A stretch of DNA of 24,109 bases. Origin: Salinisphaera sp. UBA6602. Its GTDB lineage: Bacteria > Pseudomonadota > Gammaproteobacteria > Nevskiales > Salinisphaeraceae. Under the pieces are notes generated by a model that was not told the DNA's origin, ran no database searches, and was given only the letters and a program-made list of their open reading frames with translations. Positions 14,853 through 22,873 of the stretch are shown piece after piece. A program made the position numbers and the translations under genes. Each line of letters starts with the position of its first letter. The stretch's first letter is position 1. The stretch lies in contig DJIE01000041.1 of NCBI GenBank assembly GCA_002433465.1, positions 1-24,109 on the forward strand. Reading direction: 5' to 3'.

Positions 14853-15143
14853 TCACAGCGGGTACGGCTCCATCTCGATATGGGCCACGCGCTGGCCGTG
14901 CATATCCACATAGCCGGCATAGCGGCGGTCGCCGCGGCGGTAGAACTCGAAGCGATAGCGGCGTTTGAGCGTGCCGCGCGCCAGCGATATGCGCTGAAAG
15001 GCCAGTTCGTCGATGAACGTTACGTCCGCGTTCTCGCAGGCCGCCAGCGCCGCCCGACGGGCCGCCCAGCGCGCGCCCAGCGACTGCCACCAGAACAGCG
15101 CGGCCAGCGCCAGCCCGATCAGCCAGGGAAAGAACTCGAACAT
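14853..15143 (-). CDS. DUF3301 small membrane-anchored protein
   Basis: A 96-residue protein with one N-terminal membrane helix (FPWLIGLALAALFWWQSLG, about 5-23) and a basic cytoplasmic or periplasmic tail. The pattern CENADVTFIDELAFQRISLARG followed by RRYRFEFYRRGDRRYAGYV matches DUF3301, a short family frequent in Gammaproteobacteria with no known function. I chose ATG at 15141-15143 because the hydrophobic helix begins there; the frame continues upstream inside the flavoenzyme gene without similarity. It begins only 11 bp after that gene's stop, so it is very probably in the same transcript. Confidence 0.82.
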   Translation of the reverse strand: MFEFFPWLIGLALAALFWWQSLGARWAARRAALAACENADVTFIDELAFQRISLARGTLKRRYRFEFYRRGDRRYAGYVDMHGQRVAHIEMEPYPL

Positions 15144-15154
15144 CGCGCGCCGAT

Positions 15155-16459
15155 TCAGCCCGCGACGTCGTCGTCGCGCACGAGCCGGGTCGTGCCGGAC
15201 CGGATCGCATCGATGTCGCGACAGCCGGCCAGCGCCATGGTCAGCTCGAAATCGGCGGCCAGGTTGTCCAGAACCTGGCCCACGCCCGCTTCGCCGTCGA
15301 TCGCCAGCCCGTAGGCGTACGGCCGGCCGATGCCCACCGCCCGCGCGCCAAGCGCCAGCGCCTTGAACACATCCGCGCCGCCGCGGATGCCGGAATCCAG
15401 AATCACCGGCAGCTGCGGCGCTGCGGCGACGATTTCGGGCAGTGCATCCAGGCTCGCACGGGCGCCGTCGACCTGGCGGCCGCCGTGGTTGGAAACAATC
15501 AGGCCGTCGATGCCGTGTTCGACCGCCAGCCGGGCGTCGTCGCCGTCGAGAACGCCCTTGAGCACGATCGGCAGCTTGGTGCGCTGGCGCAGCCAGGCCA
15601 GATCCGCCCAGGTGATGTTCGGGCGCGAATAGGTGGCGATGAACTGGCGTACCGCGGCCAACGCCTGGCCGCTGGTGAGCGCTCGCAGGCTCGAACCAGG
15701 GTAATGACGGGCGGCTGCGATGACGTTGCGCAGCGTGCGCGTGTTGATCTTCGGGCGCGGACCGTCGTCCGGCACCGCGGACAAGCTGGCCCGAAAGACC
15801 GGGTCCGAGGTGTACTGGGCGATGCCCTGGCCCAGCAGAAACGGCAGATGGGCCAGGTCCAGATCGCGTGATCGCCAGCCCAGCAGGGTGGTGTCGAGCG
15901 TGACCACCAGCGCCTCGCAGCCACAGGCCTCGGCGCGTGCGACCAGCGATTCCACCAGCGCATCGGACTTCGACCAGTACAGCTGGAACCAGCGCGGCGC
16001 GTCGGCTTGCAGCTGCTGCATGGCCGCGGTGCAATCCTCCATCGACCGGCTGGCCTGATTGGAGAAAAGCATCGGCACGCCGCGTGCCGCCGCCGCGCGT
16101 GCGACCGCGATATCGGCCTCGGCATGGGCCATTTCCAGCACGCCGATCGGGCACAGAAGGAACGGGCTGGCCAGGCGTCGCCCGAACAGTTCGACAGACG
16201 TGTCGCGTGTTGCCACATCGCGCAGCATGCGCGGCACGATACGCCAGCGCTCGAAGGCGCGTCGGTTGGCGGCCATGGTGGATTCGCGCCCGGCGCCGCC
16301 CGCGATATAGGCATAGCCTTCTTCGGACATGGCTTTTTCGGCGGCGGCCTCCAGCGCGGCATAGTCGATCGGCACGGTGGGCCGGCTGCCGGACATGCCC
16401 GCACTATAGATCGCCTGTTGGCGGGCAACCGCCCCGGTGGCGGGCGTGGTTTGACTCAT
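15155..16459 (-). CDS. FMN-dependent alpha-hydroxy-acid oxidase, lactate 2-monooxygenase-like
   Basis: A 434-residue TIM-barrel flavoenzyme of the glycolate oxidase/lactate dehydrogenase family, which oxidises L-2-hydroxy acids. The N-terminal [22 protein letters not shown] carries the substrate-binding tyrosine. K301 of LPIVLKGVL contacts the flavin N1 region. The catalytic base is H325 in [10 protein letters not shown] with R328. [18 protein letters not shown] and [10 protein letters not shown] bind the FMN phosphate. The long insert [31 protein letters not shown] (about 192-222) resembles lactate 2-monooxygenase of Mycobacterium rather than LldD, so lactate to acetate plus CO2 is possible. 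The actual substrate is unproven. The gene is divergent from kefB and followed by DUF3301. Confidence 0.9.
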   Translation of the reverse strand: MSQTTPATGAVARQQAIYSAGMSGSRPTVPIDYAALEAAAEKAMSEEGYAYIAGGAGRESTMAANRRAFERWRIVPRMLRDVATRDTSVELFGRRLASPFLLCPIGVLEMAHAEADIAVARAAAARGVPMLFSNQASRSMEDCTAAMQQLQADAPRWFQLYWSKSDALVESLVARAEACGCEALVVTLDTTLLGWRSRDLDLAHLPFLLGQGIAQYTSDPVFRASLSAVPDDGPRPKINTRTLRNVIAAARHYPGSSLRALTSGQALAAVRQFIATYSRPNITWADLAWLRQRTKLPIVLKGVLDGDDARLAVEHGIDGLIVSNHGGRQVDGARASLDALPEIVAAAPQLPVILDSGIRGGADVFKALALGARAVGIGRPYAYGLAIDGEAGVGQVLDNLAADFELTMALAGCRDIDAIRSGTTRLVRDDDVAG

Positions 16460-16570
16460 GGTCGCTCGGGTTTCGCTGGGTCTTGGGCCGAGCTTAGCAA
16501 CTGCGGCGCCTGTCGGGTTGCGTCGTTGCAGGCGGGCAGCGCTGGCCGTTCCATGCGTTCATGCCTACGC

Positions 16571-16576
16571 TATGAT
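16571..16576 (+). promoter_or_regulatory. Candidate -10 box (TATGAT) for kefB
   Basis: TATGAT lies about 90 bp before the kefB start. A poor -35 (TTCCAT, 16549-16554) is at 16-bp spacing. This is a weak prediction. Confidence 0.25.
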
Positions 16577-16591
16577 TGAGCGGTTTCGAGC

Positions 16592-16614
16592 CGGCCGGCG
16601 TGTCGGGCCGTTTT
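16592..16614 (+). terminator. Attenuator-like hairpin in kefB leader
   Basis: CGGCC (16592-16596) and GGCCG (16606-16610) form a short GC stem followed by TTTT (16611-16614). It lies between the candidate promoter and the kefB start codon. If real, it would act as a leader terminator. The stem is only 5 bp. Confidence 0.25.
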
Positions 16615-16664
16615 CAACGTCGAGCCAAAAGTATCGCCATAGCGGCGAGCGACAGGGAGTCAGG

Positions 16665-18452
16665 GTGGAGCCGTTACTCGAGGAAATCGCGATCTTTCTA
16701 GCCGCGGCCGTGATTGCGGTGCCGATCGCCCAACGTCTGGGCCTGGGGTCGGTGCTGGGCTATCTGGGCGCCGGTGTCGTTATCGGCCCCTGGTGTCTGG
16801 GGCTGATCAGCGAAGTCGAGGATGTACTGCATATCGCCGAATTCGGCGTCGTGCTGCTGTTGTTCATCATCGGCCTGGAAATGCAGCCCAGGCGCCTTTG
16901 GGCGCTGCGCAAGACGATCATCGGCCTGGGCGGCATGCAGGTGGGGCTGAGTGCGGCCGCGCTGGCGCTGGCTGCCTCGCTGCTGCTGAATCTGCCGGTC
17001 GCACCCGCCATCGTGGCCGGTCTGGCCCTGGCGCTGTCGTCCACGGCGTTCGCTCTACAGCTGCTGGCCGAGCGCGGTGAGCTGACTGCAAAGCACGGCC
17101 GCGCGGCGTTCGCCATCCTGCTGTTCCAGGATCTGGCCGTAATCCCCATTCTGGCGCTTTTGCCGCTGTTGTCTTCGGGCAGCGAATCGGTGAGTTTTCT
17201 GGGCGCGCTCTGGGAGACCACCAAGATCGCGCTGGTGATGGCGGCGATGGTGGTAGGCGGCCATTATCTGCTGCGCCCGATCTTCCGGCTGGTGGCGGCC
17301 ACGCGCATGCCCGAGATATTCACCGCCATGACCCTGCTCATCGTGGTGGGCACGGCAGTGGTGATGAACGCCACCGGTATTTCGGTAGCACTTGGCGCCT
17401 TCGTGGCCGGCGTGCTGCTGGCCGATTCGGAATATCGCCACGAACTCGAGGCCAACGTCGACCCGTTCAAGGATCTGCTGCTGGGGCTGTTCTTCATTGC
17501 CGTGGGCATGTCGATCAACCTGGGCCTGATCGCGGCCCAGCCGCTATTCCTGCTGGGACTGACCCTGGGGCTGATCGGCATCAAGGCCGCCATTCTGTTC
17601 ATTCTCGCCCGGCGTCACCGTTTGAGCTGGAGCGCATCGCGGGGCCTGGCGGCGTTTTTGCCCCAGGGCGGTGAGTTCGCTTTCGTGATTCTGTCGACGG
17701 CGGTGGCCGGCGGTCTGTTCGTACAGGCCGAGGCCGATCTGCTGGTGGCTACGGTGACCCTGTCGATGGTGCTCACGCCGCTATTCGTGAAGCTGGTGGC
17801 CTACTACAACGACTGGCGTACGCCCAAGAGCGAGCCGACCTTCGATACGCCGGACGGCTCCGAGCACCCGGTACTGATCGCGGGGTTCGGCCGTGTGGGC
17901 CAGATCGTGGCACGCATGCTGCGCGCCAAGCATATCGGCTTCACCGCGCTCGAAATCAACGTTCATCAAGTCGATTTCGTACGCAAGTACGGCAACAAGG
18001 TCTATTACGGCGATGCCTCGCGCCTGGAGCTGTTGCGTGCTGCCAAGGCCGAGGAAGCCAAGGTGTTCGTGCTGGCCATCGGCAACCGCGAGGCGTCGCT
18101 GGCGACCGCGCGGGCCGTGCGCGAGCATTTTCCGCATCTCAAGATCATCGCGCGGGCACGCAATCGTCGCCATGCCTACGAGCTGATGGATCTGGGCATC
18201 ACCGTGCTCCAGCGCGAGACGTTCCTGTCCAGTCTGGAACTGGCGGGCGACGCCATGCGCATGCTCGGTTTGAAGTCCGATGAAATCCATCGCGCCAAGC
18301 GCCTGTTTCGCAGCCACGACGAAAAACGGTTGTTCGAGCATTACGAAGCGGCCGACGACGAAACCCGCTATGCCAAGCTGGTCATGGAGGCCGCGCAGGA
18401 GCTCGAGGAGCAGTTCGAGCGCGATGCAGCCGAACATCCGGACGAAAAATAG
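16665..18452 (+). CDS. kefB: KefB/KefC-type glutathione-gated K+/H+ antiporter (CPA2)
   Basis: A 595-residue inner-membrane antiporter, close in length and sequence to E. coli KefB (601). The CPA2 exchanger domain occupies about 1-385. Landmarks are GYLGAGVVIGPW, GVVLLLFIIGLEMQP, the ion-site FQDLAVIP with D156, the regulatory-loop SEYRHELEANVDPFKDLLLGLFFIAVGM, and QGGEFAFV at 334-341. A cytoplasmic RCK/TrkA-N domain follows with HPVLIAGFGRVGQIVARML (401-419) and KVYYGDASRLELLRAA. In E. coli this protein expels K+ when glutathione adducts form, acidifying the cytoplasm. The ancillary KefG/KefF oxidoreductase is absent nearby. GTG 16665 is chosen because AGGGAG lies five bases before it and the first helix starts there. 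Confidence 0.92.
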   Translation: MEPLLEEIAIFLAAAVIAVPIAQRLGLGSVLGYLGAGVVIGPWCLGLISEVEDVLHIAEFGVVLLLFIIGLEMQPRRLWALRKTIIGLGGMQVGLSAAALALAASLLLNLPVAPAIVAGLALALSSTAFALQLLAERGELTAKHGRAAFAILLFQDLAVIPILALLPLLSSGSESVSFLGALWETTKIALVMAAMVVGGHYLLRPIFRLVAATRMPEIFTAMTLLIVVGTAVVMNATGISVALGAFVAGVLLADSEYRHELEANVDPFKDLLLGLFFIAVGMSINLGLIAAQPLFLLGLTLGLIGIKAAILFILARRHRLSWSASRGLAAFLPQGGEFAFVILSTAVAGGLFVQAEADLLVATVTLSMVLTPLFVKLVAYYNDWRTPKSEPTFDTPDGSEHPVLIAGFGRVGQIVARMLRAKHIGFTALEINVHQVDFVRKYGNKVYYGDASRLELLRAAKAEEAKVFVLAIGNREASLATARAVREHFPHLKIIARARNRRHAYELMDLGITVLQRETFLSSLELAGDAMRMLGLKSDEIHRAKRLFRSHDEKRLFEHYEAADDETRYAKLVMEAAQELEEQFERDAAEHPDEK

Positions 18453-18491
18453 CGTTCTCGGCCGCGCCGCGATGGCGCGTGCCGCTTGGGT

Positions 18492-19367
18492 TTAGCGCGC
18501 GCTCAACGGGGCGCCATTGCGCTGGCGCAGGTATTCGGTAAGCGCAAAACCCGATAGCAGCCAGAAGCCGCCTACCAACAGGCCGGCGGCGATGTCGCTG
18601 GCGAAATGCACCGACAGAATCGCCCGGCTGGCGGCGATCGAGGCGATCAGCGCACAGCCCCAGTAGCCCAGCTCGAAGCGCCGGCGCACGCCGGGCATGT
18701 CGCGGGCGATGGCATAGATAATGAAGCCGTAGACCGCGATCGCGCCGGTGGCGTGGCCGCTGGGAAACGACGGCGTGCTGGCGCTGGCGAAGGTGAGAAA
18801 ATCGGGGCGGTCGCGGTCGATGGCGTATTTGCCGATATAGGCGATCGACTGCGAGCCGATCACGGTGAGCAGCAGCCCCGGGATATAACTGAAACGCCGA
18901 TGCGCCCACAGAAAGCCGATGGAGACGATCGTGATCGCCACCAGCGTTTCCAGGTTGGCCAACGAGGTAATGCCGTTCACGAGCTTGAGAAAGCTCGGGT
19001 CGCGCAGCACGGCCAGCGCTTCGTTGACGTGCTGGTCGAATTGAACGAGCTCTTCGCCTTCGAACAGGTCTTCGAGCAGGCCCGCGGCGAGTACGATCAG
19101 ATATAGTGCGAGCGCGACGAACAGGGTCAGGGGCAGGCCGGAAAATCGATCGACGCTCAGGCGTGCACCGACGATGCGCGTCGTTTTCGGCGCCCGGCGT
19201 TGCAAGCTGGCCAGGAACTTGCGTCGATACGCCAGGCCGGTGAGGCCCCGGCCCAGGCGCGGTCCGGAAAACTCCAACGCGCGCCATATCCACCAGGCCA
19301 CGATATGGCCGACCACCAGCAGGCAGGCAAAGCCGAGCAACAGTTGCCAGAATGGCAATGGCGTCAT
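18492..19367 (-). CDS. PAP2-family membrane phosphatase
   Basis: A 291-residue integral membrane lipid phosphatase. All three active-site motifs are intact: K180-x6-R187-P188 (KYAIDRDRP), PSGH at 202-205, and S247-R248-x5-H254-x3-D258 (SRAILSVHFASD). Hydrophobic helices lie at about 5-28, 78-98, 140-155, 162-178, 206-222, 236-250 and 258-275. An N-terminal extension of about 100 residues precedes the usual PAP2 core. Known members dephosphorylate phosphatidic acid, phosphatidylglycerol phosphate or undecaprenyl pyrophosphate. Which one applies here is not shown. The gene is convergent with kefB and divergent from the DUF1206 gene. Confidence 0.9.
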   Translation of the reverse strand: MTPLPFWQLLLGFACLLVVGHIVAWWIWRALEFSGPRLGRGLTGLAYRRKFLASLQRRAPKTTRIVGARLSVDRFSGLPLTLFVALALYLIVLAAGLLEDLFEGEELVQFDQHVNEALAVLRDPSFLKLVNGITSLANLETLVAITIVSIGFLWAHRRFSYIPGLLLTVIGSQSIAYIGKYAIDRDRPDFLTFASASTPSFPSGHATGAIAVYGFIIYAIARDMPGVRRRFELGYWGCALIASIAASRAILSVHFASDIAAGLLVGGFWLLSGFALTEYLRQRNGAPLSAR

Positions 19368-19465
19368 GGGAAGACCGGGCGTTTAAGCGTGGGGCGAGTA
19401 TACCGACGGTGTTACAGGGATGTGACGTAAATCCATGAGCTCAACGGGCTCGAAAGGGTGAATGA

Positions 19466-20260
19466 ATGACTTATACCCGTGCCGGCGTGCGCTGGATTGC
19501 ACGTATCGGCTATGCCGCACGTGGACTGGTCTATGTGACCGTCGGCGTGCTCGCCATCAACGCGGCGCTGGAGTTCGAACAGGCCCGCGATGTACGCGGC
19601 GCGATGCAGGAGGTCAGCACCCATTCCGGTGGCCAGATCGTCCTGTTCGGTGTGGCCCTGGGCCTGGCCGCCTACAGTGTCTGGCGGCTGGTGCAGACAT
19701 CGCTGGATGTGGACGGGCACGGCTGGAAGCCGGGTGGCCTGGTGGTGCGCGTCGGCCTGCTCGTGAGCGCGATCATGCATGCATCGCTGGCGTTCGGTTG
19801 CGTCGAGATCGCCATGCATTTGAGCGACAGTTCCAGCAAGCCGGTACAGAGCGCGGTATCGCGCACTCTGGATTGGCCGTTTGGTCCGGCGCTGGTCATT
19901 CTCGGCGGCGTGATCGTGGCCGGGGCCGGTATTGCGCATATCCACAAGGGCTGGACCGCCGGTTTTCGGCGCTGGTTCGACGCCCCGCCCGCAATGATGC
20001 GCTGGATCGACCCGGTCAGCCGGGTGGGGCTGATTGCACGCGGGCTGTTGTTCGTGGGCATCGGCGCGTTCGTCATCAACGCCGCGCTCACGCTCGATGC
20101 CTCCGAAGCACGAGGCATCGAAGGGGTGATGCTCTGGGTGCAGCAGCAGAACTACGGTCGGGTGCTGCTTGGTGCGTTGGGCGCGGGCGTACTCGCCTTC
20201 GGCGCCTATAGCCTGATCGAAGCCTGGGTACGGCGCGTGGGCCTGGGCCGTGCCGTCTAG
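19466..20260 (+). CDS. DUF1206 membrane protein with three internal repeats
   Basis: A 264-residue six-helix membrane protein. It is built of three related two-helix units. Repeat I is ARIGYAARGLVYVTVGVLAINAAL (about 12-35). Repeat III is SRVGLIARGLLFVGIGAFVINAAL (about 188-211). These are nearly alignable end to end. Repeat II (VRVGLLVSAIMHASLAF) is more diverged. This is the standard DUF1206 layout, and the function is unknown. The start at 19466 has AAAGGG seven bases upstream. An overlapping ATG at 19462 lies in another frame. It converges with queA, with 6 bp between stops. Confidence 0.88.
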   Translation: MTYTRAGVRWIARIGYAARGLVYVTVGVLAINAALEFEQARDVRGAMQEVSTHSGGQIVLFGVALGLAAYSVWRLVQTSLDVDGHGWKPGGLVVRVGLLVSAIMHASLAFGCVEIAMHLSDSSSKPVQSAVSRTLDWPFGPALVILGGVIVAGAGIAHIHKGWTAGFRRWFDAPPAMMRWIDPVSRVGLIARGLLFVGIGAFVINAALTLDASEARGIEGVMLWVQQQNYGRVLLGALGAGVLAFGAYSLIEAWVRRVGLGRAV

Positions 20261-20266
20261 CGTTTC

Positions 20267-21295
20267 CTAGCCGATGAACATGGCATCGCCGTAGCTGAGA
20301 AACCGATAGCCCGAACGCTTGGCATGCTCGTAGGCGGCGAAGACGTTGTCGCGCCCGGCAAAGGCGCTGACCAGCATCAGCAGGCTCGACTGCGGCTCGT
20401 GAAAATTGGTGACCATGGCATCGACCACGTGAAAGGCGTCGCCGGGTTTGAGAAACAGCGCGGTTTCGCCCTCGAAGGGGGCGATCCGGCCTTCGCTGCC
20501 GGCCTGGCGGGCCGCACTTTCCAGGCTGCGCACCACGGTGGTGCCAACCGCCACCACGCGTGCGCCGCGTGCCTTGGCGGCCGCGATCTGCTCGCATAGC
20601 ACGGCCGGAACGTGGACGCGTTCGGCGTGCAGGCGCTGATCGGCCAGATCGCCCTCGCGCAGGCGCTGGTAGGTGCCGGAACCCACATGCAGCGTGGCAT
20701 AGCCGAATTCGACGCCGCGTTGTTCGAGCGCGGCCAGCAGGGCCTTATCGAAATGCAGGCCCGCGGTAGGCGCGGCCACTGCGCCGTCATGGCGTGCCCA
20801 GACCGTCTGGTAACGGCTGCGATCGGCCGGCGTGTCCTCACGCCGGATATAGGGTGGCAGCGGCACGTGGCCGTGCGTGTCGAGCATGTCGGCAATGCTG
20901 TCGCCGCCGGTCTGCGCCAGGGTATACAGCTCGCCTTCGCGGGCGTCGACCTGTAGCGTTGTAGCGCCAATTTCGATCACGCTGCCCGCCCGCGGCGGCT
21001 TGTTGGCTCGGATCTTGGCTGAAATACGGGTCGAATCGAGGATGCGCTCGAGCATCACTTCGACCGCGCCGCCGCTGGCCTTATGGCCGAACAGGCGTGC
21101 CGCGATCACGCGCGTATCGTTGAACACGAGCAGATCGCCGGGCGCCAGGCGATCGACCAGCTGCCTGATTCGGCCGTCGATGAGCGCGCCCGTGCGCCGG
21201 TCCAGGCTAAGCAGCTTCGAGGCGCTGCGCTCGGCCAGCGGCTGCTGGGCGATGGCCTCGGCCGGCAAGTCGTAGTCGAAGTCGTGCTTGTCCAT
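20267..21295 (-). CDS. queA: tRNA preQ1(34) S-adenosylmethionine ribosyltransferase-isomerase QueA
   Basis: A 342-residue cytosolic enzyme that transfers and rearranges the ribose of SAM onto preQ1 in tRNA, giving epoxyqueuosine at the wobble position. The match to E. coli QueA is obvious: DFDYDLPAEAIAQQPL, LLVFNDTRVIAARLFG, QTVWARHDGAVAAPTAGLHFD, LHVGSGTYQRL, and the C-terminal TNFHEPQSSLLMLVSAFAG. Two ATG codons compete. The one at 21295 gives MDKHDFDYD and matches the usual length, while 21313 would add MNRANT. Neither has a strong Shine-Dalgarno sequence. Its usual partner tgt does not follow downstream, where a convergent DUF1206 gene stands instead. The 352-bp upstream region contains a mobile-looking element. 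Confidence 0.95.
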   Translation of the reverse strand: MDKHDFDYDLPAEAIAQQPLAERSASKLLSLDRRTGALIDGRIRQLVDRLAPGDLLVFNDTRVIAARLFGHKASGGAVEVMLERILDSTRISAKIRANKPPRAGSVIEIGATTLQVDAREGELYTLAQTGGDSIADMLDTHGHVPLPPYIRREDTPADRSRYQTVWARHDGAVAAPTAGLHFDKALLAALEQRGVEFGYATLHVGSGTYQRLREGDLADQRLHAERVHVPAVLCEQIAAAKARGARVVAVGTTVVRSLESAARQAGSEGRIAPFEGETALFLKPGDAFHVVDAMVTNFHEPQSSLLMLVSAFAGRDNVFAAYEHAKRSGYRFLSYGDAMFIG

Positions 21296-21647
21296 CGTAT
21301 TGGCCCGATTCATGCTGAGAGTGGCACGGGCCGTGGATTCTGGCCAGCAGCGCGCGCGGCGACAAGTCGCGGCGTTCAGCTTCGTGCATGAAAGCGCGCG
21401 TAACATACGCGTTTTGGAGGGAATCTCTGCACAACCTGTCGTGGTCGACCAGGCGCGCGCAAAGCCCCTGCCCTAAAGGGTTCGGCCTCAAATGCGCTGC
21501 GACTGCGTTGTGCGAGCTTGACCTGCCAGTAAGGCAGGCGCTGCGCTCGGACGCCTTGTCGCAACGCATCGACCTTGAAAGTCTTTTCAGGGCGAACGCG
21601 AGCCGCGAGAGGTTATGCAGAGATTCCCGATACAACGAGACGCCGGA
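21296..21647. other. Divergent intergenic region queA / tandem thioredoxin-fold gene
   Basis: This stretch has no credible gene. The queA-proximal 120 bp probably hold its promoter. A short CGCGT/ACGCG hairpin (21397-21411) is followed by TTTT. The rest, 21419-21628, is the palindromic element described separately. Confidence 0.6.
21419..21628. mobile_element. MITE-like palindromic element, 210 bp, no transposase
   Basis: The ends are GGGAATCTCTGCACAACCT (21419-21437) and AGGTTATGCAGAGATTCCC (21610-21628), inverted repeats matching at 18 of 19 positions. Further inside, ATGCGCTGCGAC (21492-21503) pairs with GTCGCAACGCAT (21558-21569) at 11 of 12 positions, CGAGC (21513-21517) pairs with GCTCG (21545-21549), and CCTGCC/GGCAGG (21522-21538) forms the central hairpin. 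The whole unit can fold into one long cruciform. No reading frame long enough for a transposase is present. A clear target duplication is not visible; only GA/GA flanks both ends. It is probably a non-autonomous derivative of an insertion sequence, family undetermined. Confidence 0.68.
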
Positions 21648-22418
21648 ATGCAGTTGATCAATGCACTCACGTCCACGCTCGCGAGCACGGCCCGCGGTTG
21701 GCGTGGCACCAAGGCGGCACGCACATCGCGTCAGCCGGAGACAATGCTCAAACTCTACGAATACGAAGGTTGCCCGTTCTGTCGGTTGGTGCGCGAAGCG
21801 CTCACCGAACTCGACCTGGACGCGATCATTCATCCCTGCCCCCGCGGCGGCACGCGCTGGCGGCCCGAGGCCGAGCGCATTGGCGGGCGGGCCCAGTTCC
21901 CGTTGCTGGTGGACGACAACACCGGGGATGTGCTCTACGAGTCGGCCGACATCATCGCCCATCTGCGCCAGAACTATGGCACCGGCCATCGTCGCGAAGC
22001 GAAAGCGCCGGGCCTGCGCGCTCAGGTAGGGTCCAGCGCGGCGAGCGCGCTGCGTGGGTTTGCCGGCACGAATGCGCGCGCTGGCGCGGTCACGTCGCCG
22101 GCACAGCCGCTGGAGCTCTACAGCTTCGAATCCAGCCCGTTTTCACGCATCGTGCGCGAAGCGCTCTGCGAGTTGGAGCTGGCCTATGTGCTGCGCAACA
22201 TGGGCAAGGCGGTCAACGCCGATATGGGCCCGCCCTGGGTGCGCGAGAAATTTTTTGCCGATACGCCGGTCGAAGGGCGTAACCGCAAGGTCATGCAGGA
22301 AGAAACGGGTCGCCTGCAGGTGCCTTATCTTATCGACCCCAATACCGATACGCGCATGTACGAATCTGCCGATATCGTGCGCTATCTGCATACGACCTAC
22401 GGTAGCCAAGCGAGATAA
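21648..22418 (+). CDS. Tandem thioredoxin-fold (glutaredoxin/GST N-terminal) protein
   Basis: A 256-residue protein with two GST_N/glutaredoxin-like domains in one chain. Domain 1 (about 34-110) starts LKLYEYEGCPFCRLVREALTELDLD, with a CPFC redox motif at 42-45, the cis-proline in FPLLVD (P85) and the turn YESADIIAHL. Domain 2 (about 155-251) starts LELYSFESSPFSRIVREALCELEL. The equivalent site is SPFS (163-166), with P226 in VPYLID and YESADIVRYL. The domains are clearly duplicates, but only the first keeps both cysteines. I chose ATG 21648. An in-frame ATG at 21615 lies inside the right end of the mobile element and would add 11 residues. The function is unknown; a thiol transferase or GST-like redox role is likely. 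Confidence 0.87.
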   Translation: MQLINALTSTLASTARGWRGTKAARTSRQPETMLKLYEYEGCPFCRLVREALTELDLDAIIHPCPRGGTRWRPEAERIGGRAQFPLLVDDNTGDVLYESADIIAHLRQNYGTGHRREAKAPGLRAQVGSSAASALRGFAGTNARAGAVTSPAQPLELYSFESSPFSRIVREALCELELAYVLRNMGKAVNADMGPPWVREKFFADTPVEGRNRKVMQEETGRLQVPYLIDPNTDTRMYESADIVRYLHTTYGSQAR

Positions 22419-22423
22419 CCGCG

Positions 22424-22843
22424 ATGCAAACAAAGATATGGCGTTTCGGGCTGGCCATGGCGGCGCTGCTGGCGCTTGCAGGCTGTGCCAGCCAGAAACC
22501 GGTGCTCTACCCCAATTCGACCCTGCAGCAGCGCGGCGAAACGGCCGGCAATCAGGCGATCCAGGCTTGCATGCAACGTGCCGATGCGGCCGGGCTGGAT
22601 TATTCCAAGGGCAACGTGGCCCGGCGTACCGCCGAAAGCGGCGCCATTGGCGGTGCGGGCGGTGCCGTCGGCGGTGCCATCTATGGCAGCGCCACCCGTG
22701 GCGCGATCGCCGGTGCGGCCGGCGGTGCGACCGCCGGGCTGATTCGCGGCATGTTCGATCGCAACGATCCGGCGCCGGTCTATCGGGCCTATGTGAACCG
22801 TTGTCTGGCCGAGCAGGGCTACGAGCCGATCGGCTGGGAATAA
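22424..22843 (+). CDS. Glycine-zipper lipoprotein
   Basis: A 139-residue lipoprotein. The signal peptide MQTKIWRFGLAMAALLALAG ends in a lipobox LAGC, with lipidated C21 followed by A-S-Q. The middle (about 70-112) is a glycine-zipper segment (GAIGGAGGAVGGAIYG and GAIAGAAGGATAGLIRG), suited to membrane insertion or helix packing. The C-terminal VYRAYVNRCLAEQGYEPIGW is the usual ending of this group, sometimes annotated as OmpA-like or cell-envelope protein. Cysteines in the mature part (ACMQRAD, NRCLAEQGY) may form a disulfide. The gene begins 5 bp after the preceding stop, so it is co-transcribed with the tandem thioredoxin-fold gene. The function is unknown. Confidence 0.88.
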   Translation: MQTKIWRFGLAMAALLALAGCASQKPVLYPNSTLQQRGETAGNQAIQACMQRADAAGLDYSKGNVARRTAESGAIGGAGGAVGGAIYGSATRGAIAGAAGGATAGLIRGMFDRNDPAPVYRAYVNRCLAEQGYEPIGWE

Positions 22844-22873
22844 GGAAGCTACCGCGCGGTCAAGCCACCGACT

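Noticed and set aside
15144..16154. Extension of the DUF3301 frame across the flavoenzyme gene
   Set aside because: DUF3301 begins with its membrane helix at 15143. The extension is an alternative frame of the flavoenzyme.
16458..16664. Longer N-terminus for the KefB protein
   Set aside because: It would overlap the divergent gene's start and lacks membrane-helix character. AGGGAG before GTG 16665 sets the start.
18453..18491. Bidirectional terminator between kefB and the PAP2 gene
   Set aside because: A GCGCC/GGCGC stem exists but it is short, with no clear T-tract on either side.
21376..21564. Minus-strand frame of about 62 codons inside the palindromic element as a transposase remnant
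   Set aside because: The peptide has no transposase motif (no DDE-like spacing or helix-turn-helix), so it is not called as a gene.
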